Shown: one piece after another, positions 32,325 through 39,418 of the stretch
Layout of the letters: the number at the start of each line of letters is the position of its first letter
Position numbering within the stretch: position 1 is the stretch's first letter
DNA from: Micromonospora saelicesensis
GTDB lineage: Bacteria; Actinomycetota; Actinomycetes; Mycobacteriales; Micromonosporaceae
Assembly: GCF_900091575.1 (NCBI RefSeq)
Contig: NZ_FMCR01000003.1
Coordinates: 906,434 to 970,433 of the forward strand
Length of the DNA stretch: 64,000 bases
Direction: 5' to 3'
Made by a program: the position numbers and the translations under genes
The notes under the pieces: model-generated
Database searches by the model: none
What the model was told of the DNA's origin: nothing
Seen by the model: the letters and a program-made list of their open reading frames with translations, nothing else

Positions 32325-32657
32325 TTGCGGTCCCTGCGAGAAACCGACCCGGCGACGTACCGGTCCGTCAACGTAGCGATCGACATGCTTGCGGACACCG
32401 GTCCGGGCCTGGGGCGTCCGCTGGTCGACACCCTCAGGGGTTCGACCATCAGCAACCTCAAAGAGCTTCGACCGAGATCCGGAAGGGACGTCGCCGTTCG
32501 CGTGCTGTTCGTCTTCGATCCGTGGTCCCAGGCCGTGCTGCTGGTGGCTGGCAATAAGGCAGGGGATTGGAGTCGGTGGTACGACAAGGCGATTCCAGCG
32601 GCTGAGATTGCGTACGAGGGCTGGCTTGCCTTCGAGAGGAAACGGAGGGAGGGCTGA
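32325..32657 (+). CDS. HigB/RelE-like (Gp49-type) toxin, start doubtful
   Basis: A frame of 110 residues from a TTG. ALADTGPxLGRPxVDTLxGS-like spacing, SNLKELRP, VRVLFVFDP and LLVAGNKAGDWSRWY are marks of DUF891/HigB-type mRNA interferases. The frame is open upstream to 32259 with plausible family sequence (WAIKTTTGVRDWL), but no ATG or GTG lies in it. The promoter-proximal ATG at 32272 is one frame off. Either a single-base indel has broken the start, or an unusual start is used. The antitoxin start overlaps its stop. Confidence 0.7.
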   Translation: MRSLRETDPATYRSVNVAIDMLADTGPGLGRPLVDTLRGSTISNLKELRPRSGRDVAVRVLFVFDPWSQAVLLVAGNKAGDWSRWYDKAIPAAEIAYEGWLAFERKRREG

Positions 32658-32971
32658 TGGGCGACTTCCATGACTGGAACGACATCCGGGCTGAGCTGCA
32701 TGACGGGGACGATGAAGCGCTCGACACAGAGCGTGCTCGTACCGAGGCGTGGATCAGCGCGTTCCACCTTGCCGAAGAGCGGAAGCGGTTGGGCCTGACC
32801 CAGCGGCAGGTGGCCGAACTGATGGGTGTCACGCCCGGCCGGGTCAGCCAGATCGAGAACGGTGACCTGGAGGCCAACGAGGTCGCGACGCTGAGCCGAT
32901 ACGCACGAGCGCTCGGCGCCCGGATGCGGATCATCTTCGACTACGGCGACGACCTCCGTCAGATCGCCTGA
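32657..32971 (+). CDS. HigA-like XRE antitoxin
   Basis: A 104-residue protein with a C-terminal XRE helix-turn-helix (about 37-90: AEERKRLGLTQRQVAELMGVTPGRVSQIENGD in structure, shown here only in part by key residues LTQRQVAELM and RVSQIE). The ATG overlaps the toxin TGA in TGATG. It should neutralise the toxin and repress the pair, in the toxin-first order of HigBA modules. Confidence 0.88.
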   Translation: MGDFHDWNDIRAELHDGDDEALDTERARTEAWISAFHLAEERKRLGLTQRQVAELMGVTPGRVSQIENGDLEANEVATLSRYARALGARMRIIFDYGDDLRQIA

Positions 32972-32986
32972 TCTGCTCGGCCAGGC

Positions 32987-33109
32987 TCATGCGGCCAGGT
33001 CGTCCACGGAGACGACTGGCTGAATGCCCTGGCGGCGGGCCAACTTCTCGGCTGGCACATGCTCAACCGTTGACCATTTGCGCTTTCGTCCGGCGTTGCT
33101 CGATGTCAC
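32987..33109 (-). CDS. Small ORF resembling a truncated antitoxin-like protein
   Basis: A 40-codon frame from GTG with HVPAEKLARRQGIQPVVSVDDLA. From memory, small actinobacterial antitoxin-like proteins carry the same segment followed by an acidic SDEEL tail, which is absent here because of an early stop. It may be a remnant or a short intact gene. No ribosome site is clear. Confidence 0.3.
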   Translation of the reverse strand: MTSSNAGRKRKWSTVEHVPAEKLARRQGIQPVVSVDDLAA

Positions 33110-33132
33110 GGCTAGCCTTTCCGCCTCGCATG

Positions 33133-33172
33133 GCCATACCTCTGAGTCATATTTATGACTCAGAGGTATGGC
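33133..33172. repeat. 40-bp perfect palindrome with AT-rich centre
   Basis: Two 19-bp arms (left arm GCCATACCTCTGAGTCATA) meet at a TT centre. It lies between the convergent antitoxin/small-ORF side and the response-regulator gene. The TACCTC(T/A)GAG arm core and CATA-rich centre recur at 52534-52579, which suggests a dispersed family or a terminator type. Confidence 0.85.
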
Positions 33173-33213
33173 GCTCAAAAGACAAACAGACCCGGCCCGG
33201 AGCGACGGTGTGG

Positions 33214-33909
33214 TCACCTCGGTCGGTACTCGACCTCGGGGCGGCCGGGGGTGCCGTAGCGGGGGGTTCGGGCGGCCCGGTCGACCGTCACCAGGTACTC
33301 CAGGTAGCGGCGGGCGGTCACCCGGGAGATGCCGGTCGCCGCGCTCACCTCGGTCGCGGACAGCCCGACCTCTGCGCGGGTGCCGTCGGTGAGCGCGGCG
33401 CGCACCCGATCGAGGGTCTGTGCGTCGAGCCCCTTGGGCAGGCTGTGCCCGGCGGTGCCGCGCAGGGTGGCGAACATCTGGTCCACCTCGTGCTGGGCGG
33501 CGACCTCGCCGTCGGCGAGCGCCTGGGCGCGGTAGTCGGCGTACCGCTCCAGCTTGTCGCGGAACGCGGCGAACGTGAACGGCTTGAGCAGGTAGTGGGT
33601 CACCCCGAGGGACACCGCGGTGCGCACCACCGCCAGGTCCCGCGCGGACGTCACCGCGAGCACGTCGATGCTGCTGCCGGCCGCGCGCAGCGCCCGGCAC
33701 ACGTCCAGGCCGTGCAGGTCGGGCAGCCGAAAATCAAGGAGTACGAGGTCCACGTCGCCGCCGTCGTTGGCGCGCAGGGCCGCCATCGCCGCCCGCGCGG
33801 TGTGCGCCACCCCGACCACGACGAAACCGGGAACCCGTTCGGTGTACGCGCTGTGCGCCTCGGCCAGCAGCGGCTCGTCCTCGACGACCAGCACCCGGAT
33901 GGCGGTCAT
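33214..33909 (-). CDS. CitB/DpiA-type response regulator
   Basis: A 231-residue regulator. The receiver has acidic VVEDEPL, phospho-acceptor LVLLDFRLPDLHG and Lys in YLLKPF. The C-terminal part carries the HTH SATEVSAATGISRVTARRYLEYLV typical of CitB/DcuR-like regulators (key elements only). Its start overlaps the kinase stop by 4 nt. Given the divergent dctA, it probably activates dicarboxylate uptake. Confidence 0.92.
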   Translation of the reverse strand: MTAIRVLVVEDEPLLAEAHSAYTERVPGFVVVGVAHTARAAMAALRANDGGDVDLVLLDFRLPDLHGLDVCRALRAAGSSIDVLAVTSARDLAVVRTAVSLGVTHYLLKPFTFAAFRDKLERYADYRAQALADGEVAAQHEVDQMFATLRGTAGHSLPKGLDAQTLDRVRAALTDGTRAEVGLSATEVSAATGISRVTARRYLEYLVTVDRAARTPRYGTPGRPEVEYRPR

Positions 33910-35501
33910 GACCGCTCGACCCTGCCCGGCAGCCGGACGGTGAACAGGCTGCCGCCGTCGTCGGAGCGACAGACCTCGGCGCTGCCGCCGTGCCGGCGTA
34001 CCACCTGCCCGACCAGCGCCAGGCCGAGACCCCTGCCGGTGCTCTTGGTGGACCAGCCGCGCCGGAACGCGTCGGCGACCCGCTCCGGGGCCAGACCTGG
34101 GCCGCTGTCGGCTACCCGGACCACCAGTTCGTCGTCGGTCGCGCCGACGAAGACCCGCACCCGGCGCGGCGCCGGCGTGCCGGCCACCGCCTCCAGGGCG
34201 TTGTCGACCAGGTTGCCGACGACGGTGAGCAGGTCGCCGGTCGGCAGCGGACTGTCGTCGAGGCGGCAGTCCGGTTCGATGACCAGATCCACCCCGCGTT
34301 CGCCGGCCTGTGCGGACTTGCCGAGCAGCAGCGCGGCCAACGCCGGCTCGGTCACCGCGCCGACCACCCGGTCGGTCAGCTGTTGGGCGAGGGCCAGGTC
34401 CCGGGTGCCGAGCCGGACGGCCTCGTCGGCGCGGCCCAGCTCCACCAGGGTCAGTACGGTGTGCAGCCGGTTGGCCGACTCGTGGGTCTGCGCCTGCAAC
34501 GCCTCGGTCAACGCCCGCACCGAATCCAGCTCGCTGGCCAGGGTGCGCAACTCGGTCTGGTCGCGCAGGGTCAGCACGGTGCCGAGCACCGCGCCCTCGA
34601 AGCGGGTGGTCCGCTGGTTGGCGACGAGCACCCGGTCACCGGCGACGATCGGCTCGTCGCGGGCGTCGCGCCCGGAGTCGAGCAGTTCGGCCGCCGCGGG
34701 TGGCAGGTCGATCCCGGCCACCGGCTGATCGATCACCGGCGCGTCCGCGTCGAGCCCCAACAGCCGGCGGCCCTCGTCGTTCACCAGCGCCACCCGACGA
34801 TCGGTGGTCAGCACGATGAGACCTTCGCGCACCGAGTGCAGAACGGCGTCGTAGTACTCGTACATCCGGGTCATCTGGGCCGGGCCCAGACCGTGCGTCT
34901 GGCGACGGAGCCGGCGGCTGAGCAGCCAGGAGCCCGTCGCGGCGAGCGCCAGAGCCGGCGCGACCACACCGAACAGCACCGGCAACTGGCCGAGCAGCTT
35001 CTTGTCGATCTCGCGGGTGGTGATGCCCACCGAGACCAGACCGACGAGGCGTCGCTGCTCGTCGTACACCGGAACGACAGCGCGCACCGACTCGCCGAGC
35101 GTCCCGACGTTGGTGGTGGTGAACGCGCGGCCCGCCAGAGCGGGCCTGATCTCACCGACGAACGGCTCGCCGATCCGGTCCTGGGTCGGGTGCGAGAAAC
35201 GGGTGCGGTCGGGGGCCATCACCACCACGAAGTCGGTGCCCGTGGCCTTCCGGGTCGACTCGGCGTACGGCTGGAGGACCCTGGCGGGGTCGGCGGTCGT
35301 GAGGGCCGCCCGGACGTCGGGGGAACCGGCCACGGTCTGCGCCACCGCGAGCACCTCCTCCTGCGCGGCCTGGCGGGAGTCGCTGCGGGCCAGCCAGACG
35401 GCGCCCGCCGCGCCGGCCAGCACGAGCAGCGTCACCACCATCGCCTGGAGGGCGAAGAGTTGTCCCGCGATGCTCCACTGGCGTCGGGCCACCTCCACCA
35501 C
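33906..35501 (-). CDS. CitA/DpiB/DcuS-type sensor histidine kinase
   Basis: A 531-residue kinase. Helices at about 18-37 and 173-193 flank an external PAS-like (PDC) sensor domain with IGEPFVGEIRPALAGRAF and GLVSVGI, typical of citrate/C4-dicarboxylate sensors. A cytoplasmic PAS (about 210-310) and a Spo0B-like H-box (QTHESANRLHTV) lead to the HATPase (NLVDNALEA, DSGPGL, GRGLGLALV). Start GTG 35501, or GTG 35495 with better-spaced GGAGG. Divergent from dctA by 89 nt. Confidence 0.92.
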   Translation of the reverse strand: MVEVARRQWSIAGQLFALQAMVVTLLVLAGAAGAVWLARSDSRQAAQEEVLAVAQTVAGSPDVRAALTTADPARVLQPYAESTRKATGTDFVVVMAPDRTRFSHPTQDRIGEPFVGEIRPALAGRAFTTTNVGTLGESVRAVVPVYDEQRRLVGLVSVGITTREIDKKLLGQLPVLFGVVAPALALAATGSWLLSRRLRRQTHGLGPAQMTRMYEYYDAVLHSVREGLIVLTTDRRVALVNDEGRRLLGLDADAPVIDQPVAGIDLPPAAAELLDSGRDARDEPIVAGDRVLVANQRTTRFEGAVLGTVLTLRDQTELRTLASELDSVRALTEALQAQTHESANRLHTVLTLVELGRADEAVRLGTRDLALAQQLTDRVVGAVTEPALAALLLGKSAQAGERGVDLVIEPDCRLDDSPLPTGDLLTVVGNLVDNALEAVAGTPAPRRVRVFVGATDDELVVRVADSGPGLAPERVADAFRRGWSTKSTGRGLGLALVGQVVRRHGGSAEVCRSDDGGSLFTVRLPGRVERS

Positions 35502-35578
35502 CTCCCTCGTCGCGCCACCGTTTCTGCCATCGCGGTGAACAGAATGACCGCAAGGCTGTCAACGGGTGAGACGCGCTT

Positions 35579-35584
35579 CACATT
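35579..35584 (+). promoter_or_regulatory. Candidate leaderless -10 (dctA)
   Basis: CACATT ends 6 nt before the dctA ATG. TGTCAA at 35557-35562 is 16 nt upstream of it and may be part of a -35 or activator site. Confidence 0.4.
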
Positions 35585-35590
35585 GTCGAC

Positions 35591-36976
35591 ATGGACACCA
35601 CCGCATCCGCCACCACCCCGGCACCGGCGGTCCGCCGGGACCGTACCCGTTACCTGTATCTGGCCGTCATCGTGGCCGTGGTCGCCGGCATCGTGGTCGG
35701 CCTGGTCGCCCCCGATTTCGGCAAGGAACTCAAGCCGATCGGCACCGGCTTCGTCAACCTGATCAAGATGATGATCAGCCCGGTCATCTTCTGCACCATC
35801 GTGCTCGGCGTCGGCTCCGTCCGGCAGGCCGCGAAGGTCGGCAAGGTCGGCGGCCTGGCCCTCGGCTACTTCCTGACCATGTCGACCGTCGCGCTCGCCA
35901 TCGGCCTGGTCGTCGGCAACCTCATCCACCCCGGCTCGGGCCTGAACCTCGGCCCGGACCTCGTCGGCTCCGGCAAGGCCGCAGCCGGTGACGAGGCCGC
36001 CGGTACGGCCGACTTCCTGCTCGGGGTCATCCCGACGACGCTGCTCTCCTCGCTCACCGAGGGCAAGGTGCTCCAGACGCTGCTGGTCGCCCTGCTGGTC
36101 GGCTTCGCCGTCCAGGCCATGGGCCGGCGCGGTGAGCCGGTGCTCAGCGCCATCACCGTCATCCAGCGGGTCGTCTTCAAGGTCCTCGCCATGATCATGT
36201 GGCTGGCGCCGATCGGGGCGTTCGGCGCGATGGCCGCCGTGGTCGGCGCGACCGGCGTGGACGCCCTCAAGAGCCTCGCCCAGATCATGGTGGGCTTCTA
36301 CGCCACCTGTCTGATCTTCGTGCTGGTGTTCCTGGGCGCGCTGCTGTGGTTCGTGGCCCGGATCTCGATCTTCTCGTTGCTGCGTTACCTGGGCCGGGAG
36401 TTCCTGCTGATCCTGTCGACCTCGTCGTCGGAGTCGGCGCTGCCGCGGCTGATCGCCAAGATGGAGCACTTCGGTGTGAGCAAGCCGGTCGTCGGCATCA
36501 CGGTGCCGACCGGCTACTCGTTCAACCTGGACGGTACGGCGATCTACCTGACCATGGCGTCGCTGTTCATCGCCGACGCGCTGGGCAAGCCGCTGGCCGT
36601 CGGCGAGCAGATCTCGCTGCTGCTGTTCATGATCATCGCGTCGAAGGGCGCTGCCGGGGTCACCGGCGCCGGGCTGGCCACGCTGGCCGGCGGCCTCCAG
36701 TCGCACCGGCCGGACCTCGTCGACGGGGTCGGGCTGATCGTCGGCATCGACCGGTTCATGTCGGAGGCTCGGGCGCTGACCAACTTTGCCGGCAACGCGG
36801 TGGCGACCGTCCTGGTGGGAACCTGGACCGGCGAGTTCGACAGGGAGCGGGCGGCCGGTGTGCTGAGCGGCAACGACCCGTTCGACGAGGCCACCATGCT
36901 CGACGAGCACGACGACGACGAGGCGGCGTCCCGCCCCGACGAGAAGGAGGCCACGCCGGCCGGAGCCCCGGCCTGA
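35591..36976 (+). CDS. dctA: C4-dicarboxylate:cation symporter
   Basis: A 461-residue membrane transporter of the DAACS family. Family marks are FVNLIKMMISPVIF, the serine-rich hairpin LSTSSSESALP, GYSFNLDGTAIY and the DRFMSEARALTNFAGN segment that coordinates substrate. About eight helices and two re-entrant loops are expected. It takes up succinate, fumarate or malate with cations. An acidic tail follows. The divergent CitAB-type system is the obvious regulator. Confidence 0.95.
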   Translation: MDTTASATTPAPAVRRDRTRYLYLAVIVAVVAGIVVGLVAPDFGKELKPIGTGFVNLIKMMISPVIFCTIVLGVGSVRQAAKVGKVGGLALGYFLTMSTVALAIGLVVGNLIHPGSGLNLGPDLVGSGKAAAGDEAAGTADFLLGVIPTTLLSSLTEGKVLQTLLVALLVGFAVQAMGRRGEPVLSAITVIQRVVFKVLAMIMWLAPIGAFGAMAAVVGATGVDALKSLAQIMVGFYATCLIFVLVFLGALLWFVARISIFSLLRYLGREFLLILSTSSSESALPRLIAKMEHFGVSKPVVGITVPTGYSFNLDGTAIYLTMASLFIADALGKPLAVGEQISLLLFMIIASKGAAGVTGAGLATLAGGLQSHRPDLVDGVGLIVGIDRFMSEARALTNFAGNAVATVLVGTWTGEFDRERAAGVLSGNDPFDEATMLDEHDDDEAASRPDEKEATPAGAPA

Positions 36977-37035
36977 GTCGAGGCGTGGACCCGGGGTCGC
37001 GGCGGCGCAGTGCCGCCGCGACGCCGTCCCCTCCC

Positions 37036-37096
37036 GTTGATCAAGAGGCTTGCGTCACGACACACCGGGATGGATGACGCAAAGCTCTTGATCAAC
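37036..37096. repeat. Long inverted repeat, GTTGATCAAGAG type
   Basis: Twenty-two-bp arms with a 2-bp mismatch (37036-37057 and 37075-37096; outer GTTGATCAAGAG, inner TTGCGTCA) surround a 17-nt loop. It lies between convergent genes, with CCGTCCCCTCCC before and a 45-nt G-rich run after, the same arrangement as the two GATCTTGCAC elements. Confidence 0.85.
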
Positions 37097-37142
37097 CGGG
37101 GCTGGGGGGGTGGGCTGGGGTGGGGCGGGTGGGCGTGCGGGG

Positions 37143-37781
37143 CTAGGGCGTGGTGGTCTTGTCGCAGGGGACGCCGATGCCGAGATTGACGCGGTCGGTG
37201 TGGCCGTTCGACGTCACGATGAGCGGTACGCAGGCGGCCTGCGCGACCCAGGTGCCACCGACGAAGGCCATCCACTGAGCCTGCCCACCCGCTGGCGCGC
37301 ACGCGTGCACGGTGACCGTCGCCGCGGGCGTGCCGGTGCCGCCCCAGCCGAGCCGGGCCTTGTCCTGCCAGCCCGGTGCCACCCGCAGGTCGACGACCGT
37401 GCCGGCGCGGACGACGAGCCCCCATTTGGCGAACAGCCGTGCCGCCGGATCGGCCTCCCCGGAATCTTCCGCCGACATCACGGGGGCGTTGGGCACCGCC
37501 ACGTCTTCGCCCACCAACCGGTAGCCCGCCGGCGGTGCTGGCAGCGTGTCGACCGATGTCGTGCAGGGCGGCCCGCCACCACTGGCGTCCGTCGACGGCG
37601 CCGCGCCGTTGGCCGGCGGGGTGGCGTGCTGGCGCGAGTCACCCGCCGGCGTGCACGCGGCCAGGGCCACCACCAGGCTCAGGAAGCCCCACCAGGCGAC
37701 CGGTCTGGTTCGGCTGCCCGCCCCGGGATCCGGAAGGGCCGGGGCACGCGGGGGCCGGGTCGCACCGGCATGGGCACTCAT
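37143..37781 (-). CDS. Putative lipoprotein / membrane-anchored protein
   Basis: A 212-residue protein with a basic Pro-rich N terminus of about 30 residues, a hydrophobic segment ending in the lipobox VALAAC, a Ser/Pro/Gly linker and a C-terminal domain with paired cysteines (HACAPAGG, AQAACVPLIV, VPCD). The N-terminal tail before the signal is unusually long. No family recognised. Divergent from the FAD monooxygenase. Confidence 0.72.
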   Translation of the reverse strand: MSAHAGATRPPRAPALPDPGAGSRTRPVAWWGFLSLVVALAACTPAGDSRQHATPPANGAAPSTDASGGGPPCTTSVDTLPAPPAGYRLVGEDVAVPNAPVMSAEDSGEADPAARLFAKWGLVVRAGTVVDLRVAPGWQDKARLGWGGTGTPAATVTVHACAPAGGQAQWMAFVGGTWVAQAACVPLIVTSNGHTDRVNLGIGVPCDKTTTP

Positions 37782-37963
37782 CAGACATTCATAGCTGGTG
37801 GCCGGACCCGGCGCGGTCCTGGCCGGCGGGGGATCGCCGCCTGTCTGACCACCGCATCCGGGGCGCCAGCTCCAAGTGGCGGTCCAACTCAGCGCTGACG
37901 GCGGACGCCGCGATGGTTACGGTCGTGGATGCCAGGTATCCCGACCGTTCGAGGAGTGATCCC

Positions 37964-39376
37964 ATGCCCCCCTCTCCGTCCCGGCTCTTCGCCGAGATAG
38001 CGACGGCCGAAGCGCCCGCCGAGACCAGAGTGGTCATGCGACGGGCGGTGGTGCTCGGTGGCAGCATGGCCGGGTTGCTGGCGGCCCGGGTGTTGAGCGA
38101 CCACGCCGAGGAAGTGCTGATCATCGAACGGGATCCGTCCGATGTCGACGCCGGTCCACGGCCGGGCGTGCCCCAGGGCAGTCAGGTGCACGCGCTGCTG
38201 CCCGCCGGTCAGGTCCAGTTGGAGCGCTGGTTTCCCGGCATCGCCGACGAGGCGCTCGCGCTCGGCGCCCCGCCGCCACCGAGCGATCCGAGCACGGCGA
38301 AGGTCTTCGTGAACGGCATGTTGGGTCTGCCGCCCGCGGCGACCGGCACCGGGCCGGCGCTGATCACCACGCGTCCGTTCCTGGAGGCGCTGGTCCGCCG
38401 ACGCACCCTCGCCATCGACAACATCCGCATGGTGTACGGCCGGGCGGAGGGTCTGCTCTTCGACGAGCGGCGGGTCAACGGCGCCCGGTACGTGCCCGAG
38501 GGTGGCGCCGAGCCCATCGTCGAAGCCGCGGACCTGGTGGTCGACGCGATGGGGCGGTCCAGCCGGTTGAGCGACTGGCTGGCCGAGCACGGGTGGCCGC
38601 GCCCGCCGCTGCACCGCATGCCGATCAAGCTGAACTACGCCACGGCGCTCTTCAAGCGCGACGAGTCGGTCAGCGACGCCTGGGTGGCGGTCTTCCACAC
38701 CATGGCGGGCAAGGGGCGTACCGCCCGGATCGGTGGGATCAACTCGGTCGAGGGGGACCGCTGGATCATGCTGGTGGCCGGCTACGACGGGGACCGGCCC
38801 AGCCGCGACGTCGCCGACTTCACCGCCCGTTGCCGCGAGCACTACCCGCAGATGTTCGGTGACATCGCCGAACACGGGGAGATGCTCGGCGGCGTGGTCA
38901 CGTACCACCAGGCGGACAGCCGACGCCGCGACTTCCACAAGCTCGACCGTCTGCCCGCCGGGTTGGTCGCCGCCGGCGACGCGGTCGCGTCCTTCAACCC
39001 GGTGTACGGGCAGGGAATGACCTCCGCGACACTGCACGCCTCCTGCCTGTCGACGTACCTGCGCTCCGGTCCGAAGCCACACGACGAGCCCGCGCACGCG
39101 TACTTCGACCAGGTCCGCGTGGTGGTCGACGCCGCCTGGCAGATCTCCACCACCGCCGACATCGAGCTGCCGCACGTCGATGGGCCGTACCCGCCCGGCT
39201 ACAAGGTCACCAAGTGGTTCGGGGACCTGCTCTTCCGGGCGTCGCTGACCGACCCGGTGCTCAACGCCCGGCTGGGCCGGGTCACCACCATGCTCGACCA
39301 CCCGGCCGCCCTGAGCCGCCCCGGCACCCTTTTCCGGGCCCTCCGGCTCGGCCTGCTCGGCGGCTCCCGGCGGTGA
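37964..39376 (+). CDS. FAD-dependent monooxygenase/oxidoreductase
   Basis: A 470-residue flavoprotein. The Rossmann motif VVLGGSMAGLLAARVL lies at about 26-41, with a short N-terminal extension. VDAMGRSSRLSDWL and the second FAD motif GLVAAGDAVASFNPVYGQGM are typical of the group that includes squalene-epoxidase-like and halogenase-like enzymes. The substrate is unknown. AGGAG is placed before the ATG; the frame upstream is antisense to the lipoprotein gene. Confidence 0.88.
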   Translation: MPPSPSRLFAEIATAEAPAETRVVMRRAVVLGGSMAGLLAARVLSDHAEEVLIIERDPSDVDAGPRPGVPQGSQVHALLPAGQVQLERWFPGIADEALALGAPPPPSDPSTAKVFVNGMLGLPPAATGTGPALITTRPFLEALVRRRTLAIDNIRMVYGRAEGLLFDERRVNGARYVPEGGAEPIVEAADLVVDAMGRSSRLSDWLAEHGWPRPPLHRMPIKLNYATALFKRDESVSDAWVAVFHTMAGKGRTARIGGINSVEGDRWIMLVAGYDGDRPSRDVADFTARCREHYPQMFGDIAEHGEMLGGVVTYHQADSRRRDFHKLDRLPAGLVAAGDAVASFNPVYGQGMTSATLHASCLSTYLRSGPKPHDEPAHAYFDQVRVVVDAAWQISTTADIELPHVDGPYPPGYKVTKWFGDLLFRASLTDPVLNARLGRVTTMLDHPAALSRPGTLFRALRLGLLGGSRR

Positions 39377-39418
39377 TTCGTCGCCAAAGCCGCCGCCCAC
39401 CGCGGGGCGCTGTGGAGA

